DNA of 5,001 bases, taken from contig DJKK01000128.1 of assembly GCA_002434595.1 (NCBI GenBank), forward strand, positions 1-5,001, written 5' to 3'. Numbering within the stretch: the first letter of the stretch is position 1; each line of letters starts with the position of its first letter. The notes beneath the pieces were generated by a model. That model did no database searches. It worked only from the letters and a program-made list of their open reading frames with translations, and was not told where the DNA came from. The stretch is from Alphaproteobacteria bacterium UBA6544 (lineage in GTDB: Bacteria; Pseudomonadota; Alphaproteobacteria; UBA8366). Shown piece after piece: positions 1 to 5,001 of this stretch. The position numbers and the translations under genes were made by a program.

Positions 1-359
1 ACGAGATCAGCGGGTTTCCAAGCAAATTGTGCACCCCCGGGAGGAGCCTTGTATTTGGTGCAGTTTGACGGCCTGCCGGCTGGTGTCATGGATCCCGCCG
101 GCTCGCACCGCATACCGCCGAGGTCAAACGGCTCTTCGTTCAACCGGCTTATCAAGGTCTCGGCATTGGCTGAATGCTGGTAGAACGGATCGTGGAACAC
201 GGAAGACGCATCGGTTATGAAAGACTTCGTCTGGATACCATTCGCGACTTGATGGCGTCAGCGGAAGCACTGTCCTGCTCGGTTGGATTTATCGAAATTC
301 CGGCCTACTGCGAGGAGCCCAATCCAAATGCGGTTTATTGTGACCAGACGCTTACCTGA
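1..359 (+). pseudogene. GNAT-family N-acetyltransferase remnant (frameshift plus internal stop, 5' end outside window)
   Basis: A GNAT acetyltransferase would transfer an acetyl group from acetyl-CoA to an amine; the substrate cannot be told here. Codons starting at position 1 read CAPPGGALYLVQFDGLPAG, which resembles the middle strands of this family, up to about position 84. Similarity then moves to the frame starting at 84 (TGT), giving C...RLAPHTAEVKRLFVQPAYQGLGIG. This fits loss of one base near 82-86. QGLGIG matches the acetyl-CoA-binding Q/R-x-x-G-x-G/A loop. It is followed at once by TGA (171-173), where the family usually has Arg, so one CGA-to-TGA change would explain the stop. The same frame continues at 174 with MLVERIVEHGRRIGYERLRLDT, then the usual C-terminal SVGFIEIPAY and the family-like AVY, ending at TGA 357-359. 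ATG 174 cannot start a working enzyme, because the core fold and the cofactor loop lie upstream. Gene decay is likely; two sequencing errors are the alternative. Confidence 0.8.
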
Positions 360-421
360 AATCACGCAAGAACCGGGCCGTGCCGAGAAGACATCGAAAC
401 TAAATTCACGCTAATGTAGTC

Positions 422-1303
422 ATGAGCGAGATTCTGGAGAGTATGATGAGCGCGATACACCGGGAAGAAATTTCAGACGGCGCCGATGGACAGCGGATTA
501 CCCGTGCAATCGAGTATTTGACGGAGAATTTCGAACTGCAGCCGTCCCTCGATGAGGCGGCGCAGGTAGCCGGGCTCAGCAGTTTGCATTTTCAGCGGCT
601 GTTCACCCGTTATGTCGGCATCAGTCCGAAGAAGTTCATACAACACCTGGCTCTTAAGAGGACGAAGGAGAGCTTGGCGCGTTCCGCAAGTGCACTGGAC
701 GCAGCGTATGTTACTGGGTTGTCGGGACCCGGTCGTCTACATAACCTCTTCGTCGTGCATGAATCATTGACCCTTGGCGAGTGGAAAGCACGGGGTGCAG
801 GCAAGGATCTCGCCCATGGTTGGCACCCGAGTCCGTTTGGCGATTGCCTTATTGTTGCGAGCGAACGTGGCGTATGTGGACTGGCTTTCGAACTCGAAGA
901 AGGACGAGACGCCACGGTTGAGAATTTATTCACCTCGCTTGGCGACGCACGCCGGAAGGAAGATGCCTCATTGACCAAACGGTACGCCAATCTCGCCTTC
1001 GATGGCGGAGAGCTTAAGGTCATTCTGCGCGGTACGCCTTTTCAACTAAAAGTCTGGGAAGGACTGTTGCGTATCCCTCCCGGAACCGTGGCAAGCTACG
1101 AGGGTTTGGCACGAACCCTTGGCCGACCGACCGCGACGCGCGCTGTGGCCGGTGCGATCGCGCGCAACCCAGTATCCTGGCTTGTTCCATGCCATCGCGT
1201 ATTGCGGGGTACAGGGGCGATAACGGGATATCGCTGGGGGCCAATCAAAAAACGTTCAATGCTGGCATACGAGGCCGCGGCGCAAGAAGAGGCGGCCGCG
1301 TGA
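422..1303 (+). CDS. Ada-like AraC-type HTH / methylated-DNA-[protein]-cysteine S-methyltransferase
   Basis: This 293-residue fusion should repair O6-methylguanine in DNA by moving the methyl group irreversibly onto its own cysteine. Residues about 25-128 form an AraC-type DNA-binding domain: the first helix-turn-helix lies around SLDEAAQVAGLSSLHFQRLF (42-61), and the second region covers LDAAY, GLSGPGRLHNLF and GEWKARG. Residues about 135-285 form the methyltransferase: GTPFQLKVW (204-212), the RAVAGAIARNP segment (240-250) with its Arg finger and Asn hinge, then VPCHRV with catalytic Cys257 (codon 1190-1192) and GYRWG (269-273). E. coli Ada is 354 residues and has an N-terminal zinc domain with the methylphosphotriester-accepting cysteine. 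That domain is absent here, and such shorter fusions are known in Proteobacteria. ATG 422 has no clear ribosome site; ATG 446 (residue 9) is a good alternative start. It lies 62 nt after the acetyltransferase remnant and converges on the M24 gene. The symbol ada is withheld because of the missing sensor domain. Confidence 0.93.
   Translation: MSEILESMMSAIHREEISDGADGQRITRAIEYLTENFELQPSLDEAAQVAGLSSLHFQRLFTRYVGISPKKFIQHLALKRTKESLARSASALDAAYVTGLSGPGRLHNLFVVHESLTLGEWKARGAGKDLAHGWHPSPFGDCLIVASERGVCGLAFELEEGRDATVENLFTSLGDARRKEDASLTKRYANLAFDGGELKVILRGTPFQLKVWEGLLRIPPGTVASYEGLARTLGRPTATRAVAGAIARNPVSWLVPCHRVLRGTGAITGYRWGPIKKRSMLAYEAAAQEEAAA
436..440 (+). promoter_or_regulatory. Possible ribosome binding site for an alternative start of the Ada-like gene
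   Basis: GGAGA lies 5 nt before ATG 446, a normal Shine-Dalgarno distance, and too close to ATG 443. No comparable purine-rich motif precedes ATG 422. Recognisable homology begins only around residue 24, so starting at 446 would lose nothing conserved. The motif is short and could be chance. Confidence 0.35.
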
Positions 1304-1366
1304 CAGCGTTGCGCGCGTTTGGAAAGTGTTTCGTCTTGAGGAGGCTGCTCTAAATCCAGCCTGATG

Positions 1367-3382
1367 TCAGATGGCGCGGGTCGCGATATCCAGCCAATTC
1401 TGTTCCGCTTCAGTCAAGCCGTCGCCAAGCTCCGTTCGAACGCGGGCATGATAGGCGTTCAGCCATTCGATTTCGGTTTTGGTCATCAACGATTTCTCAA
1501 CCAGATTGAGATCGATCGGCGCAAGGGTAAGCGTTTCGAATTCGAAGGTCGTGCGTTCGGCGCCCTCGAGATGGTTGCACCGTGTGACCACAACGAGGTT
1601 CTCAATTCGAATGCCATATTCCTCTGCTTTGTAATATCCAGGCTCGTTAGAGACGACCATGCCGGGTCTCAGGGCGACGCCGCCGCCGCCCTTGGAGATT
1701 CGGTGGGGTCCTTCATGAACGCCGAGGTAACTTCCGACGCCATGACCCGTTCCGTGATCGAAGTCGAGGCCGGCCTGCCACAGTGCGGAACGCGCTAGCG
1801 TATCAAGCTGTAGGCCGGTCGTACCTTCGGGGAACCGCGCGGTTGCAATCGCGATATGACCCTTGAGAACCCGCGTAAAGCGATCCTTCATTTCCGCCGT
1901 TGGTCGGCCGACGGCGACGGTGCGTGTGACGTCCGTCGTGCCATCGGGATATTGGGCGCCCGAATCGACGAGATAAAGCTCACCGTGCCCGATCACCCGG
2001 TTTGTTTCCGGTGTGGCGTGGTAGTGCACGACGGCGCCATTTGGCCCCGTCGACGAAATTGTCGGAAAGCTGAGATCGCGCAAGTCCCCGGCCTCGGCCC
2101 GAAAGGCTTCCAGGCGCTCGGCGGCACCGATCTCATTAAGGTCGCCTTCTGGCGCGGCGGTCGCGAACCACCGGAGAAATTTGGTCAGAGCCTTACCGTC
2201 TCGCAAATGTGCCGCACGCGCACCGGATATCTCCGCGTCATTCTTGATTGCTTTTGGCAAGGTGCAAGGGTCTTCCTTGCGGCGGATATCCGCGCCATCA
2301 AGGCGTTCGAAGACATATGCCGCGGCGGTTGCCGGATCTACGACGACCTTGGCTTTCGAGGCTCCTAATTCGACGAGTTTCTCGCCAAAGGCATTGACCG
2401 GCTGCACGGCAATTTCGTTGCCAAGTTCTTCCGTCAATCCGGTGATGAGCTTGCGATGGTCGACGAACCATTCAACTCTGCTATCACGATGCAGGATGGC
2501 GTAAGACTGGGGTAGGGGTGTGTGCCGGACATCACCACCACGTACGTTGAGCAGCCAGGCAATCGAATCCGGTTGAGTGAGAACCGCCGCGTCGACACCA
2601 TCTTCGCTAAGGAAATCGGCAATTTCCCGGCGCTTATCCGCTGTGCTTTTTCCGGCGAAGACGAGATCGTGCGCATGAATCGGTGCGATCGGTGCTGCTG
2701 GCTGGTTTTTCCAAACCGCGTCTATCGGGTTAGCCTTCACGGGCACGAGTTCACCGCCCACTTTCTCCGCGGCCTTCGCAAATCGCTCGGCGGCACTCTG
2801 CGAATGTAGCCAGGGATCATAGCCAATCCGTCCTCCCTTCGGGAGTGTATCGGCGATCCATTTGTCAGGCGGCGAATCGATCAAATGAAGTGGCAAAAAG
2901 ACGGTCTCATCCGCCTGTTGCCGAACTTGGAGGGTATATCGGCCATCGACGAATATGGCTGCTGTTTCCGCGAGTACGATGGCGAGGCCGGCGGAACCCG
3001 AAAATCCGGTCAACCAGCGCAAACGTTCGGCGCGAGGAGCGACGAACTCACCTTGGTGTTCGTCAGTCCGGGGCACTAGGAAGCCGTCAAGGCCGGTGTC
3101 GGCGAGATGCTGTCGTAATTGCTGGAGGCGCTGGCGGTCTGGGCGACTCGAAAAGTCGACCGCACCTGCTGCGGCCATTTCACTCCGCAACGCGTCGAGC
3201 TGCCTTCGCAGTTTGTCGTCCAGTCGGGGCGTTACGAGTGACATCCATGAATCGTCTACGGGGGCGGCACCGTTTACGCCGTCAATTAATGCCCGGACCG
3301 TGTCGATATTCTTCTCTCCACCGGCCGCCGACAGCAGCGCTGTCAACGCTACGTCGCCGTCATAGCCCGATTCCAAAGACAT
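1367..3382 (-). CDS. Aminopeptidase P family protein (Xaa-Pro aminopeptidase, peptidase M24B)
   Basis: This is a probably cytosolic metallopeptidase that removes an N-terminal residue preceding proline. It has 671 residues, against 441 for E. coli PepP and about 620 for the long eukaryotic XPNPEP1 type, which it resembles in layout. Residues about 82-215 are a first creatinase-like domain (GFLVPRTDEHQGEFVAP, WLTGFSGSAG), about 245-375 a second, and about 385-610 the pita-bread catalytic domain. All five expected metal ligands are visible: Asp473 (VDSGAQY), Asp484 (DVTRT), His547 (GTGHGVG), Glu580 (SNEPGYY) and Glu594 (IRIEN). His453 (VHYH) and His556 (VHEGPH) match further active-site histidines. 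Residues about 618-671 form the M24 C-terminal domain. The first 80 or so residues are extra, alanine-rich and probably helical. The ATG is preceded by GGAG at 10 nt, supporting this start; Met47 and Met69 are alternatives. It lies 160 nt downstream of prmA. No signal peptide is seen. Confidence 0.95.
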   Translation of the reverse strand: MSLESGYDGDVALTALLSAAGGEKNIDTVRALIDGVNGAAPVDDSWMSLVTPRLDDKLRRQLDALRSEMAAAGAVDFSSRPDRQRLQQLRQHLADTGLDGFLVPRTDEHQGEFVAPRAERLRWLTGFSGSAGLAIVLAETAAIFVDGRYTLQVRQQADETVFLPLHLIDSPPDKWIADTLPKGGRIGYDPWLHSQSAAERFAKAAEKVGGELVPVKANPIDAVWKNQPAAPIAPIHAHDLVFAGKSTADKRREIADFLSEDGVDAAVLTQPDSIAWLLNVRGGDVRHTPLPQSYAILHRDSRVEWFVDHRKLITGLTEELGNEIAVQPVNAFGEKLVELGASKAKVVVDPATAAAYVFERLDGADIRRKEDPCTLPKAIKNDAEISGARAAHLRDGKALTKFLRWFATAAPEGDLNEIGAAERLEAFRAEAGDLRDLSFPTISSTGPNGAVVHYHATPETNRVIGHGELYLVDSGAQYPDGTTDVTRTVAVGRPTAEMKDRFTRVLKGHIAIATARFPEGTTGLQLDTLARSALWQAGLDFDHGTGHGVGSYLGVHEGPHRISKGGGGVALRPGMVVSNEPGYYKAEEYGIRIENLVVVTRCNHLEGAERTTFEFETLTLAPIDLNLVEKSLMTKTEIEWLNAYHARVRTELGDGLTEAEQNWLDIATRAI

Positions 3383-3542
3383 GCCGCTATATCTCCGCTA
3401 ATACGCTTGAAAGCTTAAGCTAGGGGCGTCGATAGTGTCCCGCAACCCTTGTTGGAATCGATATGTCTGGCCTCAGGTATGCAAAATATGCATGGCTGTG
3501 CTGATAAAATGGCACTCAAATTTCGGCTTATGGAGGCGTAAA
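3383..3542 (-). other. 160-nt gap between prmA and the M24 gene, with small repeats and possible promoter
   Basis: I see no credible gene here. Reading the minus strand, a 6-bp hairpin (TAAGCC 3549-3544 with GGCTTA 3530-3525, 13-nt loop) overlaps the prmA stop codon but has no T-run after it. Next come two TATGCA copies, 9 bp apart as read on the plus strand (3478-3483 and 3487-3492), which also form an ATGCA/TGCAT inverted pair. A 4-bp inverted repeat CAAC/GTTG follows (3443-3454). Last is the perfect 10-bp palindrome AGCTTAAGCT (3412-3421), about 30 nt before the M24 start. A TTGCGG box with TAGCTT 17 nt later (minus strand, about 3446-3418) is a poor promoter match. The gap is long enough for a separate M24 promoter, but none is convincing. 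Confidence 0.4.
3393..3396 (-). promoter_or_regulatory. Probable ribosome binding site of the M24 peptidase gene
   Basis: On the minus strand GGAG lies 10 nt before the ATG at 3382-3380. The spacing is slightly long but acceptable. It favours translation from this first ATG, and so supports the long N-terminal segment being part of the protein. Confidence 0.5.
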
Positions 3543-4454
3543 TTAAGCCCAACGTGCGCGCTGTTTACCTCTTCCCCCAAAGCGCGTCAGGACAAACGTC
3601 GTCCAACCGCCAGAATCCTCCTTTCGGGCGAGATGGTAGTCCCGGCGTGGATAAGCGGCGCGCACGGCATTTGCTTGGTTTGTCGTAAACCCCGATAGAA
3701 TCAGGGTCCCGCCCGAGGCTAGAGCGTGCTTTATGTCCTGCGCCATGACAATGAGTGGGCGTGCGAGAATATTAGCGACAATCAGACCGTAAGGACCATT
3801 TCGTCGGATCACGCCACGCGCAGGTCCGTTTCCGCCGATGACACGCACAAAGTTTTTAAGACCGTTGAGGCGAGCATTGATTCGGGCCGTCGCGACGGCA
3901 TCAGGATCAATATCGGCAGCGAGTACGCAGCGTTGCCAACGCCGTGCAATTGCCATAGCCAGGATGCCGGTACCGCAACCGAGATCGAGAATCGGTCCGG
4001 GTGGTGGGTGGTGTGACAAATGATCGAGCGCTAGCAGACAGCCCATTGTTGAGCCATGAGAACCGGTCCCGAATGCGGGGCCGGCATCAACGGCAAGCCG
4101 CGTCACGGCCCATGGAATTCTGCCATCGTAATGTGTCGGGTGAATGAAGAACCGACCGGCCACGATAGGTTCGAAAGACTTCTGATTCTCCGCGACCCAG
4201 TCAATCGCCGGTAGGGCGAGGACGTGGACCTTGGGCTCGGCGATTCCGGCGAGTTCTGCCGCAAGCGCGACTGCCCCGACAACTGCATTCTCGTCCGGGC
4301 GTTCAACGGCGAAGGCCTCGATGCGCCACAAATTGGAGCCAATGATCTCAAAGGCTGATGTCGCGACTGAAATTGGCGCTAAGCCGCGGTCGAATATGTC
4401 TACCGCGGCCTCGGGAACCTCAAGGGTCAAAGTCCATCCGGATACGCCGGTCAA
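3543..4454 (-). CDS. prmA: Ribosomal protein L11 methyltransferase PrmA
   Basis: PrmA uses S-adenosylmethionine to methylate ribosomal protein L11 in the cytoplasm. The protein has 303 residues, close to the 293 of E. coli PrmA. Residues about 1-105 are the substrate-recognition N-terminal part, with the family-like IAEPKVHV, DWVAENQKSF and GRFFIHPTH. The catalytic domain follows: DAGPAFGTGSHGSTMGCLLA (123-142), the SAM-binding motif LDLGCGTG (156-163), the acidic motif around ADIDPDAV (180-187), and IVANILARPL (225-234) with Asn228. GGTLILSGF (248-256) is also typical. In the reading frame, a TAG stop lies 12 codons upstream and there is no ATG or GTG after it, so the likely start is TTG (4454-4452). 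A purine-rich GGTGGCGGG lies just before it. The gene starts 19 nt after the uvrD stop, suggesting cotranscription, and ends in TAA. An ancestral ATG start lost by a small indel is the alternative. Confidence 0.94.
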   Translation of the reverse strand: MTGVSGWTLTLEVPEAAVDIFDRGLAPISVATSAFEIIGSNLWRIEAFAVERPDENAVVGAVALAAELAGIAEPKVHVLALPAIDWVAENQKSFEPIVAGRFFIHPTHYDGRIPWAVTRLAVDAGPAFGTGSHGSTMGCLLALDHLSHHPPPGPILDLGCGTGILAMAIARRWQRCVLAADIDPDAVATARINARLNGLKNFVRVIGGNGPARGVIRRNGPYGLIVANILARPLIVMAQDIKHALASGGTLILSGFTTNQANAVRAAYPRRDYHLARKEDSGGWTTFVLTRFGGRGKQRARWA

Positions 4455-4477
4455 TAGAGACCCGCCACCCGAGTCAT
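4451..4477 (-). other. Eight-codon mini-ORF bridging the uvrD stop and the prmA TTG start
   Basis: ATG 4477-4475 overlaps the uvrD TGA as ATGA. The frame encodes MTRVAGLY and stops at TGA 4453-4451, which overlaps the prmA TTG (4454-4452) as TTGA. Both junctions have the shape of stop-start coupling sites. No clear ribosome binding site precedes the ATG. It may be chance, a leader that helps ribosomes reinitiate at prmA, or the remains of a former prmA start shifted out of frame. Confidence 0.3.
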
Positions 4478-5001
4478 GCTTTGGCTACGAATTGAGCCAT
4501 GACCCGTTTCGTTCCCGCCTTGTCAAAGGCGATGGTGAGATGATCGCCATCGACAGCTTCGACTGTACCCATGCCGAATTTCTGATGGAAACAGCGATCT
4601 GATGGCGCGAAATCATCGTTACCATCGACAGGTAAGGCAGAACCTTCGATTGTGGTGGGTTGGCTGCGTCTGCGTTGAAAGCGCTGCCATCCGGGCCCGC
4701 CGGTCGTCGGGCTTTTCGACCAGCCGTCAACGCTTTTACCGAGACCGCTGTATTGGCCGTAGCCGCCGTAGTCGCCGACCTCGCTCGATATATTCACTTG
4801 CTCGGCCGGCAATTCACCGATGAAGCGCGACGGTATCGATGTTTGCCAGAGATTGTGAATCCGTCGGTTTGACGCGTGGGAAATGTCGATACGTTGGCGC
4901 GCTCGTGTGATCCCGACATAAGCAAGCCGCCGCTCCTCTTCTAGCCCAGACATCCCGCTTTCGTCGAGTGCACGCTGATGCGGAAACAAACCTTCTTCCC
5001 A
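4474..5001 (-). CDS. uvrD: UvrD/PcrA-type superfamily 1A DNA helicase, C-terminal part (gene continues beyond window)
   Basis: UvrD/PcrA helicases unwind DNA 3' to 5' using ATP and serve in nucleotide-excision and mismatch repair and in removing stalled RNA polymerase. Only the last 175 residues lie in the window, in frame from its right edge. They start inside the motif V region, WEEGLFPHQRALDE, followed by motif VI, EEERRLAYVGITRAR (21-35), whose Arg residues contact ATP, and then WQTSIPSRFIGELP (52-65). Residues about 72-128 form a Gly-, Tyr- and Ser-rich, probably disordered linker. The last 45 residues, with FHQKFGMGTVEAVDGD and LTIAFDKAG, match the Tudor-like domain that in PcrA/UvrD binds RNA polymerase. 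The gene ends in TGA 4476-4474, 19 nt before the prmA start. A TTG at 4989 is an internal Leu codon, not a start. PcrA and UvrD cannot be separated from this part alone. Confidence 0.94.
   Translation of the reverse strand, partial: WEEGLFPHQRALDESGMSGLEEERRLAYVGITRARQRIDISHASNRRIHNLWQTSIPSRFIGELPAEQVNISSEVGDYGGYGQYSGLGKSVDGWSKSPTTGGPGWQRFQRRRSQPTTIEGSALPVDGNDDFAPSDRCFHQKFGMGTVEAVDGDHLTIAFDKAGTKRVMAQFVAKA

Noticed and set aside
171..173. In-frame TGA in the acetyltransferase as recoding (selenocysteine or Trp)
   Set aside because: The family has Arg at this point, there is also a frameshift upstream, and three intact genes in the window end in TGA.
29..220. A 63-residue open frame starting at 29 as an intact small gene
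   Set aside because: It lies in a different frame from the acetyltransferase similarity and resembles nothing I recognise; the remnant explains this stretch better.
1343..1361. Inverted repeat GGCTG/CAGCC in the convergent gap between the Ada-like gene and the M24 gene, a possible shared terminator
   Set aside because: The stem is only 5 bp with a 9-nt loop and has no T-run on either strand, so it is too weak to call a terminator.
1364..2504. Long plus-strand open frames opposite the M24 gene (1364-1798, 1856-2368, 2181-2504)
   Set aside because: They are antisense to a strongly supported gene with all catalytic motifs and show no recognisable domain. They are shadows of a GC-rich coding strand.
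2845..3423. A 192-residue plus-strand open frame covering the 5' part of the M24 gene
   Set aside because: The translation is Arg-rich and low in recognisable structure, and lies antisense to the conserved creatinase-like domain.
3525..3549. GGCTTA/TAAGCC hairpin at the end of prmA as an intrinsic terminator
   Set aside because: The stem is 6 bp, AT-containing, with a 13-nt loop, and it includes the prmA stop codon. No T-run follows on the minus strand.
3435..3698. A plus-strand open frame running from the intergenic gap into prmA
   Set aside because: Most of it is antisense to prmA, with no ribosome site or domain evidence.

Overview
The window looks like an ordinary chromosomal stretch of a moderately GC-rich proteobacterium. 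The protein sequences, and the order uvrD - prmA - M24 peptidase, suggest an alphaproteobacterium, perhaps Rhodospirillales-like. That placement is inferred from remembered family resemblance, not from a search. TGA is used as a normal stop by three of the genes, so the code is standard.

Layout. Positions 1-359 (+) hold the remains of a GNAT-family acetyltransferase. It runs off the left edge and is broken by one apparent frameshift and one in-frame TGA. Positions 422-1303 (+) encode an intact Ada-like fusion of an AraC-type DNA-binding domain and an O6-methylguanine-DNA methyltransferase. It lacks the N-terminal zinc/methylphosphotriester domain of E. coli Ada. A 63-nt convergent gap follows. 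The rest is a minus-strand block. Read in the direction of transcription it contains the C-terminal 175 residues of a UvrD/PcrA-type helicase (5001-4474), the ribosomal protein L11 methyltransferase PrmA (4454-3543, apparently starting at TTG), a 160-nt gap, and a 671-residue M24-family aminopeptidase P (3382-1367).

How the genes relate. uvrD and prmA are 19 nt apart and probably cotranscribed. The M24 gene may be read through from prmA or may have its own promoter in the 160-nt gap, which contains several small repeats. UvrD/PcrA and the Ada-like protein both belong to DNA repair but lie on opposite strands, so no joint control is implied. PrmA and aminopeptidase P act on protein modification and peptide turnover.

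I found no mobile element, CRISPR array, RNA gene or convincing unknown system. The most notable points are the decayed acetyltransferase, the methyltransferase fusion without its usual sensor domain, the unusual uvrD/prmA junction with an 8-codon mini-ORF, and the extra N-terminal segment of the M24 peptidase.
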